NCBI GenBank assembly: GCA_001778545.1
Contig: MFHJ01000029.1
Location: 1 to 32,291, forward strand
Length of the DNA stretch: 32,291 nt
Reading direction: 5' to 3'
DNA from: Candidatus Giovannonibacteria bacterium RIFCSPHIGHO2_02_43_16
GTDB lineage: Bacteria; Patescibacteriota; Minisyncoccia; JACPKW01; UBA11713
The translations under genes and the position numbers were made by a program. A model generated the notes under the pieces. That model was not told the DNA's origin, searched no databases, and saw only the letters and a list, made by a program, of their open reading frames with translations. The first letter of the stretch is position 1, and each line of letters starts with the position of its first letter. This document shows, in pieces, positions 24,647 through 31,608 of this stretch.

Positions 24647-25801
24647 ATGAATAACAAAATGACCGATCTCGTAGGACTTGGAGTAGCTTTGCGCAAAATT
24701 GACAAGCTCGTAGTTGATCTTTTAGCTCAGCGAATGCGAGTCGCAAAGCAGGTTGAAGAATTCAAACACGACAGACAGCAACCTATTTACCGGGGCGAAA
24801 CTGAGAGCGAAAGAATGAAACAGGCACACGTCTGGGCGTCCGGAAAGAAAATTGGGCCATCTTTCGCCCCATTTGTGCGCGCACTCTTTTACTTCATCAT
24901 CGGAGAGTCTTGTAAAACACAGATGATTCAATGGCAAGACGCGGCTCATCATGCCGAGAAGCCAGAAGACGAAGAAGCTTGGTACGCCAAGCTGAAAAAT
25001 AATCTCATAGCGCTGGCTGAACAATGGGCTCCGATCTACGACGCAGAATACGACAGAGGGTTTTCCGCAACTCGTGCATATAAAAGGTTTGAATCTGATA
25101 TCCTCTCTGCGGAAATTGCTCTCATGAAGGATCGCAAGGTTTCGCTTGATATCGGCTGCGCGACTGGCATCCAATCTTTGCGCCTCGTGGAAGAATATAA
25201 ATTTGGCGAAGTCATTGGCTTCGATATCAGTAGCGCGATGATCCGGCAGGCAAAAGAAAAATTCGACTATATTAAGTCGGCGAAGTCCAGATTCGAAGTT
25301 AGAGATGTGGAAAATGGGATACCGCTTGCTGATAGCTCCGTGTCCCTCGTTCTCATGAACTTCGGCACCGCCAGCGATCTAAGGAAGGTAGACGAAATTC
25401 TTAAGGAAGTGCGGCGCGTGCTGATTCATGACGGCATCGCATTCCTCTCGTTCTACAATCGGGATGCTCTCCCATATAAGATGGAGTTTCTCCCTTGGGA
25501 CACTGGCCTCGTGGCTGAAATCAACATATCAAAAAATTGCCTCGATGTGCATGCCCCAACCGGCGAATTGCTTTCGATATACGCACGCCCGTACACCACA
25601 GAGGAAATCGAAGCTATTATGCCAAGTGGCATGTCGATTCGTCGGATGCTCGCCTACCCGGCAATAGCGTCCATCCTGCCAGATGAAATCTTCGAGGACG
25701 AGCTGGTCCAGAAAACCGTGATAGACATCGACAAGCAATTAGCAGAAACTGGCTACATGCAAGGAGCTTACTTGATCGCCATCGCGAAAAAAACATCCTA
25801 A
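24647..25801 (+). CDS. Chorismate mutase-like domain fused to a SAM methyltransferase
   Basis: The 384 residues form two parts. Residues about 10-95 look like an AroQ-type chorismate mutase helix bundle: 'LRKIDKLVVDLLAQRMRVAKQVEEFK' has the expected Arg, Arg and Lys spacing, then 'RGETESERM' holds the acidic/Arg pair. Residues about 125-384 are a class I methyltransferase, with SAM loop 'LDIGCATG' (167-174), acidic 'GFD' (191-193) and 'LADSSVSLVLMNFG'. A near-ideal AGGAGG sits 5 nt before the ATG, 25 nt after trpS, so the two are co-expressed. The fusion suggests methylation of a chorismate- or prephenate-derived compound, or use of the helical domain only for binding; neither is shown. A strong terminator follows. 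Confidence 0.85.
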   Translation: MNNKMTDLVGLGVALRKIDKLVVDLLAQRMRVAKQVEEFKHDRQQPIYRGETESERMKQAHVWASGKKIGPSFAPFVRALFYFIIGESCKTQMIQWQDAAHHAEKPEDEEAWYAKLKNNLIALAEQWAPIYDAEYDRGFSATRAYKRFESDILSAEIALMKDRKVSLDIGCATGIQSLRLVEEYKFGEVIGFDISSAMIRQAKEKFDYIKSAKSRFEVRDVENGIPLADSSVSLVLMNFGTASDLRKVDEILKEVRRVLIHDGIAFLSFYNRDALPYKMEFLPWDTGLVAEINISKNCLDVHAPTGELLSIYARPYTTEEIEAIMPSGMSIRRMLAYPAIASILPDEIFEDELVQKTVIDIDKQLAETGYMQGAYLIAIAKKTS

Positions 25802-25832
25802 ACAAGTGCGAGCGGTGACGCCAAACAGAACA

Positions 25833-25871
25833 ATGCGCCTTCAGGGATAAAAATTATCCCTGAAGGCGCAT
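25833..25871 (+). terminator. Bidirectional terminator between convergent genes
   Basis: An 18-bp perfect stem (25833-25850 with 25854-25871) closes a 3-nt loop. It is flanked by TTTTG on the plus side and is also usable from the minus side. It separates the methyltransferase fusion from the convergent phosphatase gene. Confidence 0.88.
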
Positions 25872-25918
25872 TTTGATTTTGCAGATTTAATTACTGAATT
25901 CCCTTCAGCGCGAGCTAA

Positions 25919-26434
25919 TTATTCAGTCCATACTAAAATAGCTTTATATTTTTTTGCTAGCGTTGAATACATATCTCCAATTATTTTTTTGTGTAGTTTT
26001 TCACTTCCGCTCCCAGAGGGATCTTTAATAACCCTGTGATCTATGGTTAATTCTGAAAAGTTATGAATCTTCTCGATGTACTTCGGGAACTGCTTTTTTA
26101 GAGAATTTTTTGCTCCCGAATAGACTTTATTATCCATGGCAATAATTACGCTCGCTCTTTTCATAACACTTGCTGAAATCTTTTGAAAATTGTGCCTACT
26201 AATATCAATACCGAGTTTCTGCAAGGTTGGTTTCGCAGCTTTCCATTCTTTTGGATATTCTGAGAGTCGCTTATGCTTTTGTACATCAGTGCCTTTTGTG
26301 CCTTGTAATCCGTAAGACTCAATTAAAAATTTTGATCCGATTCTCCGTTCTTTGAATATTTTTTTTAAGCATTCAGCGGCGATAACTGAACGATGGATAT
26401 TACCGTTGCAAATAAATACGATAATTTTTTTCAT
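25919..26434 (-). CDS. Low-molecular-weight protein-tyrosine-phosphatase family protein
   Basis: The 171-residue protein begins with the catalytic P-loop C9-N-G-N-I-H-R15-S, matching the C-x5-R signature of LMW-PTPs (usual form CxGNxCRS). A late 'VIKDPSGSGSE' supplies the DP acid/base pair. Compared with typical family members (about 150 residues), it has a Lys-rich insert around residues 48-70. Targets could be a tyrosine-phosphorylated protein or, as in the arsenate reductase branch, another anion; the sequence does not decide. A TAAAAT box ends 6 nt before the ATG and no ribosome site is present, again a leaderless arrangement. The gene lies just past the terminator of the dikinase gene. 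Confidence 0.85.
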   Translation of the reverse strand: MKKIIVFICNGNIHRSVIAAECLKKIFKERRIGSKFLIESYGLQGTKGTDVQKHKRLSEYPKEWKAAKPTLQKLGIDISRHNFQKISASVMKRASVIIAMDNKVYSGAKNSLKKQFPKYIEKIHNFSELTIDHRVIKDPSGSGSEKLHKKIIGDMYSTLAKKYKAILVWTE

Positions 26435-26440
26435 AAAATC

Positions 26441-26446
26441 ATTTTA
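26441..26446 (-). promoter_or_regulatory. Putative leaderless -10 box of the phosphatase gene
   Basis: TAAAAT (5 of 6 consensus) lies exactly 6 nt before the ATG on the minus strand, directly after the T-run of the upstream terminator. The spacing matches the murG, deacylase and coiled-coil genes. Confidence 0.4.
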
Positions 26447-26450
26447 CAAT

Positions 26451-26491
26451 AAAAAAATGAGGGTGGAAACTGATGTTCGGTCTCCACCCTC
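26451..26491 (-). terminator. Terminator of the dikinase transcript
   Basis: On the minus strand GAGGGTGGAGAC and GTTTCCACCCTC form a stem around a 9-nt loop (26459-26491), followed by a run of seven T after one A. It lies 20 nt after the dikinase stop codon. Confidence 0.85.
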
Positions 26492-26510
26492 GTGCCTGTT
26501 TAACGACGCT

Positions 26511-28745
26511 TTAATCGATAACGATGATTTGTTGCGTACCGCAGTCCAGAACGGCGGAATGAGCCGCCGCCAACTTTTGGTATACACTCTCACCGCAACC
26601 GATGCACGCAGGCATTTGTAGCTCTATAGCCCGAATGCACATGTGTGATGCCGGACCTCCAACTTTGGTAATGATTCCTACTGTACCAGAATGAAATAGG
26701 AAGTCATACCCTGGGTCTGCATTTGGCAAAAGAACGAGTGCTCCCCTGACATCGGCTTTCACGCCCAACTGATCCAGAACACACACGCGTGCTTTTACAA
26801 TTGAATTGGTAATATACGACGGCATGGCTTCACTGAATGTGATTACTCTAAGGTCCGTTAGACCAGAAACTATCACGTCCGGTAGCAAAACGGGAGGCTC
26901 ATCTTCCACGCAGCTACATCTCAAGGGGATTGAGTTGTGTAGGCATGAGCTCAGCTCATTCCAATTCACTCGAGAGGCGCTGTATTCGGAGATTCCTCGT
27001 TGTGCGAGTTGGTGCTTGAGTTTTGTCGCGAAGAGATGCAACGACTGACTGAACAGGAACTTCATGTGTTCACGCGCTTGCATAAACGTTATAACGTGCT
27101 TGAACTCAACCGTACCCTCAAACGCATGAGTCCGCTTTTTGGCTTGGGCTACTTCTACCTGCCTCATTCGAGAGAACAGATAAGTATTCGGATCGTCCGC
27201 GTAGGATTCGCCAAATACACTGAACTGTCCAGGTCGCAGGTGCCCATACCGCTCAATAATTTCCCTTCTGGAGATCATGCCGTTTCGACATGCCACTAGA
27301 TCAGAATATAACTGTCCATTCACTGAACGAATATGTCCTCCGATGAGACTGTTTAAATTCTCTTGCGGATGCAGTTCCTCGAACCTGTTCTTCCAGTAGA
27401 AAGCGAGTCGTGCGACACGAACGAACATTTCCGTGCCGTTCGCAACATGTTCGAGAATATCGCCCAACGAAGCATCGCCCATAGATCGGGTGTGTTTTTC
27501 GTAGTCGGTAGCGAACGCATCGAAAGTTTCCGCTTGCGTTTTAGATACTTGCAAGAAACCCGTATCAATGCGTAGGAAAGCTTCTCGAACGATAGACTTC
27601 TCATCATCATTGAGCTGCGCTTCTTGCATCACCCTCTCGAGTTTTTCACCGCAACTCATGGCGTACAGATCGAATTCCACTCGACTTTGAAGCGCTTGGT
27701 TTTTCACGAGCGCGTCTCGATAAACGCGAACCATCCGCTCGTAAATCCGGTTAGAGATCCCGAGCGGACGAAAGCTGAACGCTGTAGCCCGCATTGAGGC
27801 ATAAGGTTTTCCCTCTACCACTCGGAGCAGTCCGATATCGAGAGGATCATACCCCATGTCTCGCCGCACCCGCTCTACAATTCGGTCGGCAAATAAGTAT
27901 CTGAATATCGAGATGTCGAGTGGTGTTGGTGCCGTTCCAAGTAATTCTACTGGGTTGATGTCAATCATGTCGCCAATCACATCTCCGCAGAAGCGGGACG
28001 CAACCGAGGTGTTGACCGACTTGATCCGCTTGAGCAACTGTGCTTCTGAAGCTTGATTCATCTCTGCTTGCGTAGTGGTAATTGGTCGGCATTGCAGAAT
28101 GTAAAGTACCTCATTATGAATGGCAAACTCAACATCCAGACTTGATGATCGGAATCGCCGCTCTATGGCTTTCATAGCAACGATGAGCTTCCTGAGCCAA
28201 ACATCTTTTATGTTCCCGGGTTTTACTCCACGAACAACCCGGACGAGCTTACCATTAGCGATGCCTCCCACGATGGTTTCCCCAATTCCACTTGATACCG
28301 ATACGGCATAGTAACCGTCGGGCTTAACAAGGTCGTGCGAGAAGATTACGCCACTCACGTCAGCTTCAATCATTTCTTGTACAATGACTGATATTTCAGA
28401 ATCGATAAATTCCAACCCCCGATGCTCGATATAGTGGGTTACAACCTCTTTTTTTTGCGTTCCGGAAGACCGAACCTTCTCCACGGCAATCCTTATGTTC
28501 TGAATGGTTGCCGGAACGCGAAGTTTAGTCGCGTACATCCCGGCGAACGATGCGCTGTCAGAATCTTCTTGTGTCGCGCTACTGCGGACCGCTACTGTTT
28601 TTCCGCAATTCTTTTTCAAGAAGTTACAGATAACTTTAGTTTGCTCGTCCTCGGACATACCGAGACGTAGAACGACAAACGGAGGAACATTGATCCCTTG
28701 AATCGTTGATAGAGTGCCGAGATTTTCGGCTTTGCCCCTTTTCAT
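26511..28745 (-). CDS. PEP-synthase-like ATP dikinase / phosphotransferase lacking the PEP-pyruvate barrel
   Basis: The 744-residue protein starts at ATG 28745, with AAGGAG about 8 nt upstream; a longer frame from 28838 would run through the T-box terminator and is rejected. Residues about 1-260 are the ATP-grasp domain of the PPDK/PEP-synthase family ('TVAVRSSATQEDSDSASFAGMY', 'IVQEMIEADVSGVIF', 'LDVEFAIHNEVLYILQCRPIT'). The C-terminus is the swivelling phospho-His domain ('TKVGGPASHMCIRAIELQMPACIG', His near residue 700). Between them lies a helical domain of about 400 residues instead of the usual C-terminal TIM barrel. This layout resembles rifampin phosphotransferases, which move the ATP beta-phosphate onto a small molecule. 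The acceptor here is unknown. Expression is controlled by the T-box upstream. Confidence 0.88.
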   Translation of the reverse strand: MKRGKAENLGTLSTIQGINVPPFVVLRLGMSEDEQTKVICNFLKKNCGKTVAVRSSATQEDSDSASFAGMYATKLRVPATIQNIRIAVEKVRSSGTQKKEVVTHYIEHRGLEFIDSEISVIVQEMIEADVSGVIFSHDLVKPDGYYAVSVSSGIGETIVGGIANGKLVRVVRGVKPGNIKDVWLRKLIVAMKAIERRFRSSSLDVEFAIHNEVLYILQCRPITTTQAEMNQASEAQLLKRIKSVNTSVASRFCGDVIGDMIDINPVELLGTAPTPLDISIFRYLFADRIVERVRRDMGYDPLDIGLLRVVEGKPYASMRATAFSFRPLGISNRIYERMVRVYRDALVKNQALQSRVEFDLYAMSCGEKLERVMQEAQLNDDEKSIVREAFLRIDTGFLQVSKTQAETFDAFATDYEKHTRSMGDASLGDILEHVANGTEMFVRVARLAFYWKNRFEELHPQENLNSLIGGHIRSVNGQLYSDLVACRNGMISRREIIERYGHLRPGQFSVFGESYADDPNTYLFSRMRQVEVAQAKKRTHAFEGTVEFKHVITFMQAREHMKFLFSQSLHLFATKLKHQLAQRGISEYSASRVNWNELSSCLHNSIPLRCSCVEDEPPVLLPDVIVSGLTDLRVITFSEAMPSYITNSIVKARVCVLDQLGVKADVRGALVLLPNADPGYDFLFHSGTVGIITKVGGPASHMCIRAIELQMPACIGCGESVYQKLAAAHSAVLDCGTQQIIVID

Positions 28746-28805
28746 AACCGTCTCCTTTCTTGAGTTTTTGCAATCTCCATTATTAAAGATCTTTGGAAAG
28801 TTTAC

Positions 28806-28856
28806 AAAAAAACTTCCCGTTCTTTCGGCGCAAATCAAAATTGCGCGGAAAGGACG
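28806..28856 (-). terminator. Regulated intrinsic terminator of the T-box
   Basis: The stem CGTCCTTTC-CGCGCAA pairs with TTTGCGC-CGAAAGAACGGG and is followed by TTTTTTT on the minus strand. Its 5' half is shared with the antiterminator, the mutually exclusive pairing expected of a T-box. Confidence 0.88.
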
Positions 28857-29095
28857 AGAAGCTTAAAATCTCGCGGTGCCACCTTTCTTGTCCGACGCAA
28901 GGTCGGACCATCTTCGAGCGCTAACACGCTCTATCCCATGGTTACGGAGGATTCCGTGCTTCCACTAACGCAGAAGTCGCCTTGTCTAAAAGACGATTCG
29001 GGCCCAATCCTCAAGAAATATCTTGAGGGCCTAAATCAAAGGCTTTGCGTTATTAAGTGATCTAAGATAAGGTTAGCAGACACGCTTATCGGCTG
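28806..29095 (-). promoter_or_regulatory. T-box riboswitch controlling the dikinase gene
   Basis: The minus-strand leader carries the T-box consensus AGGTGGCACCGCG (28884-28872). The antiterminator forms from GAAAGG-bulge-CGAGA with TCTCG-T-CCTTTC. The competing terminator (28856-28806) is a long stem, CGTCCTTTC..GCGCAA with its complement, ending in seven T. Upstream are a GTCCGAC/GTCGGAC hairpin (stem III position), GAGCG/CGCTC, ACGGA/TCCGT, and a stem I-like domain closed by AACGCA/TGCGTT (29051-28967). UGGC in the bulge predicts a tRNA with discriminator G73, which fits tRNA-Trp, Asp, Asn, Gln, Glu or Ser but not Phe or Tyr. The specifier is uncertain; the internal loop near the stem base contains GACTTC. 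Uncharged tRNA should allow read-through into the dikinase gene. Confidence 0.9.
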
Positions 29096-29100
29096 TCAAG

Positions 29101-29142
29101 CTAAAATTATGCCACAGAAATCGGAGAAAAATAAGGGATAAA
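29101..29142 (-). promoter_or_regulatory. Shared promoter element, copy B (T-box/dikinase unit)
   Basis: Same element as copies A, C and D, with TGTGGCATAAT (-10 at 29111-29106) and the T/C-rich upstream half. The only notable difference is ATCCC instead of CCCC at the far end. Transcription would start about 7 nt after the -10, giving the full T-box leader. It begins right at the stop of the metalloprotease gene, so read-through from the RiPP genes is also possible. Confidence 0.7.
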
Positions 29143-29814
29143 TTAGTGTGCAAGATATGCCAAACTTTTTTGCATAAAATTACTATCAAGGCATTTGTCT
29201 GAATTTATCCAGATGGTTTTAATTTCTTTGAATTTATTTTCTAAACTCGGGTAAAACAACTTCTCCTCTTTTTGAAGAATACTCCTGAATTCTGGTTCGT
29301 TAAGTAAAATTACATTTATTATTTCGGAAAGCTCCCATAAAACTCCGCTGTTTCTATCTAGAGATTCATACTTCGCTGGAAGTAACTTTTCAAAATAATC
29401 AAAAAATGTGAAATGGGTTATTTCGTGGAAGCAGACCCTAAGCTTGTCGAGGCCACTTTTTTCATAAAATACTTGGAATGATTTGTCGTCGACGAATCTG
29501 GGGTTGCAGTCAAATATGGAAATGTAGCCCTTGTAATTCTCTTTGCTGTAATCTACGCCAAAATACTTCTTGATCGCAGTAAAATATAGGTCAGATTTTT
29601 GATTTATAGTACCAGAAAGTTCTGAAGTTGAAATTTCTATCGCAGCCCCATTTTCTTTGTAGAATTCATCAATATATTTCTTATAATTCTTCAAATTTAT
29701 ATCCGGGTGATTTTTTTTTATCTGTAAACCAAAATCAACCCCCAAAACGCTGAAATCGCGAAATTCGGCATAAATTTGATAATCGAGTTTAATATTCAAA
29801 GCAATTTTTATCAT
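29143..29814 (-). CDS. HExxH metalloprotease-like protein of the RiPP locus
   Basis: A 223-residue protein when started at ATG 29814, 58 nt after the radical SAM stop; the frame extends upstream to 29943 but those residues overlap the SPASM gene. A zincin motif H130-E-I-T-H134 is clear, within 'VCFHEITHFTFFDYF'. An acidic helix downstream ('ELSEIINVILLNE', 161-173) may give the third ligand. No signal peptide or membrane segment is seen, so it would act in the cytoplasm. I do not recognise a family. Its place behind the maturase suggests leader removal from the precursor, or degradation of product (inference). A GGGGAGG site lies about 15 nt upstream, inside a GCCTCC/GGAGGC hairpin that could mask it. 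Confidence 0.7.
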   Translation of the reverse strand: MIKIALNIKLDYQIYAEFRDFSVLGVDFGLQIKKNHPDINLKNYKKYIDEFYKENGAAIEISTSELSGTINQKSDLYFTAIKKYFGVDYSKENYKGYISIFDCNPRFVDDKSFQVFYEKSGLDKLRVCFHEITHFTFFDYFEKLLPAKYESLDRNSGVLWELSEIINVILLNEPEFRSILQKEEKLFYPSLENKFKEIKTIWINSDKCLDSNFMQKSLAYLAH

Positions 29815-29872
29815 GTAAAAATGATGTAGCCTCCCCACCCTAAAAGCAAGGAGGCCACCATAATCCGCGACT

Positions 29873-31270
29873 TTAAAGCCGTGAAAATAAATCCCATACG
29901 AGCCACTCCAAAGTCGTTCGTGAATGGACGCAAAATCGATCATCGACCGACCAAATGCTTCCGTTCCTTAGCCAAGAACCATAGGCGCACCCTCCGCCAC
30001 AAATGCCCAAAGCCGGACAATCGTAACATTGAGGCATATTTAGAGGTGTTCGCTGTTTCCACTCTGCAATGACGGTGTTCTTATGAAAGTCAAAATCCTT
30101 ATCCACCGTGGCAAAGAAGAATTGTTTAATCCCTGTCCCTTCGTGGCACACACCCAATTGTCCGTCCGGAGAGCAAACAAGTTGCGCTCCCAGAGCCTGG
30201 CAATCGTAAGCATGGATCTTCTTCTCCACAAAAGATTTGGTTTTTCGCATCATTCTATCTTCGTAAACTCCTTCCTCTCTCGCCAAAGTAAAATATTCAA
30301 TCATCCTTTTCGAAACCTTCCACATGTATTTCTTACTGACTGGATCTTTAGCGGTGTCTACAAGAGGATTTAAATTGATCGATGCGAAGCCATACTTTCT
30401 GTGTAGGTCGAGTAGGGAAGGAAGCTCATCAATATTATGATCCGCAATGGTGCAAGATAGAGATATTTCCTTTTTGCCCTCTTGTTTTAGAATCTCTAGC
30501 CCACGAATTGCCTTTTCGAAAGACCCCTTGCCATTGATAAACGGCCTTTTTTTGTTGTGACTTTCCTCTTGGCCATCGAGCGAAATGGCTATGTCGAAGT
30601 TGCCTCGCGCCGCAACAAATTGGGCGATCTCTTTGCTTATTAGCGTACCGTTGGTCACGATTGACATTCTGAACTTTTCGCCCATTTCGCTTATCTGATC
30701 CTTATATTGGTGTTCGAGATATTCCACAACTTGCTTGATAAGCCGGAAATTAAGTAGAGGCTCTCCGCCATAGAAATAAATGGTCTTTCTTAGTTTCTCA
30801 TACCCTAGCGGATTTCGAACAAGATTCCTGAAGTACATATCTATAGCCACCTTTGCTGTTGTGAAGGACATACGCCTTGAACGATAATTCTCAGGCATAT
30901 TGTTCAAGATGAAGCAGTAATCGCAGGCAAGATTGCAATCATCGGCTACGATAAGATAAAGAGTTTCCAGGCCAGGAGGAAGCACGTGAATCTTCCTTTT
31001 TTCATCAAGCAAGGTCAAATCATCATTTTCTACCGGCACGACCAAACCACAGCGCGATAATTCAGCTATGACCTCGGCGATTTCTGCCAACTTTTCAAAC
31101 TTCCGCGTCAAAAAATCTAAGGTTGTGCCAAGGAAAAGCAGTTCGATCATCTCTCGAAACTTTTGTTCGAGAAAAACAACCTCCAGATTTAACGAGTGAA
31201 AAACTGCGAAATAACCATTCTTCCCAGAAAACAATTTAGCCCAGCGGCATATTCTGATATTCTGACTCAT
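29873..31270 (-). CDS. Radical SAM/SPASM peptide maturase
   Basis: The 465-residue protein is a candidate thioether- or crosslink-forming RiPP enzyme. Residues about 1-95 form an N-terminal helical/winged region of the kind that binds leader peptides. The radical SAM cluster is C112-x3-C116-x2-C119, and 'FYGGEPLLN' follows. The C-terminal SPASM domain is complete: C357-x12-G-x4-C375, then C415-x2-C418-x5-C424-x3-C428 and C447, which bind two auxiliary 4Fe-4S clusters. The ATG has an AGAGGA site 5 nt upstream. It lies 84 nt after the stop of the Cys-rich precursor, separated from it by a stable hairpin. Related maturases act on SCIFF, ranthipeptide and sactipeptide precursors; the exact chemistry here is not visible. 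Confidence 0.93.
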   Translation of the reverse strand: MSQNIRICRWAKLFSGKNGYFAVFHSLNLEVVFLEQKFREMIELLFLGTTLDFLTRKFEKLAEIAEVIAELSRCGLVVPVENDDLTLLDEKRKIHVLPPGLETLYLIVADDCNLACDYCFILNNMPENYRSRRMSFTTAKVAIDMYFRNLVRNPLGYEKLRKTIYFYGGEPLLNFRLIKQVVEYLEHQYKDQISEMGEKFRMSIVTNGTLISKEIAQFVAARGNFDIAISLDGQEESHNKKRPFINGKGSFEKAIRGLEILKQEGKKEISLSCTIADHNIDELPSLLDLHRKYGFASINLNPLVDTAKDPVSKKYMWKVSKRMIEYFTLAREEGVYEDRMMRKTKSFVEKKIHAYDCQALGAQLVCSPDGQLGVCHEGTGIKQFFFATVDKDFDFHKNTVIAEWKQRTPLNMPQCYDCPALGICGGGCAYGSWLRNGSIWSVDDRFCVHSRTTLEWLVWDLFSRL

Positions 31271-31292
31271 AAAATCCTCTTCCTCATATTTT

Positions 31293-31321
31293 CAAGGCTG
31301 GACTTATTAGGTCCAGCCTTG
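31293..31321 (-). terminator. Hairpin between precursor and maturase genes (attenuator-like)
   Basis: CAAGGCTGGAC and GTCCAGCCTTG form an 11-bp perfect stem with a 7-nt loop, followed on the minus strand by AAAATATG and not a T-run. It is therefore more likely a partial terminator or RNA-stabilising element that keeps precursor levels above enzyme levels, a common arrangement in RiPP operons. Confidence 0.6.
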
Positions 31322-31354
31322 TTTCGATAGCCCAGATTTATCAGCATGACCCGG

Positions 31355-31453
31355 TCAGCACGAGCAACCGCAGGCGCACACGCTCAGAGCTATCTTCTTT
31401 AGGTCGATTTTACCGATCAGCGCTTTTCGCTGATCAGCGCGAGCAACTTTCAT
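31355..31453 (-). CDS. RiPP precursor peptide, 32 residues, C-terminal CACGCSC
   Basis: A short gene found by reading the minus strand upstream of the maturase. ATG 31453 is preceded by AAAGGGGGTGG about 7 nt away, and the frame closes with TGA at 31357-31355. The peptide starts 'MKVARADQRKALIGK', continues 'IDLKKIALSV' and ends in 'CACGCSC'. All four Cys are in the last seven residues, spaced one apart and separated by Ala, Gly and Ser. The basic, Cys-free first 25 residues fit a leader, and the tail a core. The pairing with a radical SAM/SPASM gene directly downstream supports thioether (ranthipeptide or sactipeptide) or another Cys-based modification. I do not recognise the family. The core could instead be a metal-binding tail. 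Confidence 0.8.
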   Translation of the reverse strand: MKVARADQRKALIGKIDLKKIALSVCACGCSC

Positions 31454-31525
31454 CTGCCCCACCCCCTTTCGTTATTAAGCTACAAAACATATTAAATATA
31501 ACAAAATGCTTAATTAAATCAAGTA

Positions 31526-31567
31526 CCCAAATTATGCCACAGAATTCGGAGAAAAATAAGGGGAAAG
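31526..31567 (-). promoter_or_regulatory. Shared promoter element, copy C (RiPP locus)
   Basis: Same sequence as copies A and B, with one change (GAATTC in place of GATTTC). The extended -10 TGGCATAAT (CATAAT at 31536-31531) is followed by an AT-rich leader of about 70 nt to the precursor ATG. Unlike copies A and D, it therefore drives a normal-leader mRNA with a Shine-Dalgarno site. Confidence 0.72.
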
Positions 31568-31608
31568 CGCTCCGGCTTAAGACGGGGCGGGATTACTAAA
31601 AATAGCGT

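Noticed and set aside
28746..28838. N-terminal extension of the dikinase to ATG 28838
   Set aside because: It would be translated from the T-box terminator stem and its T-run. The internal ATG at 28745 has a strong AAGGAG site and the family start.
28967..29051. UGG (Trp) specifier in the T-box stem I
   Set aside because: TGG triplets occur in the leader but none sits convincingly in the specifier loop I can draw; the loop reads GACTTC. I therefore left the amino acid unassigned.
29815..29943. 43-residue extension of the HExxH protein into the maturase gene
   Set aside because: These codons lie in a shifted frame under the conserved SPASM C-terminus. The ATG at 29814 has a GGGGAGG upstream.
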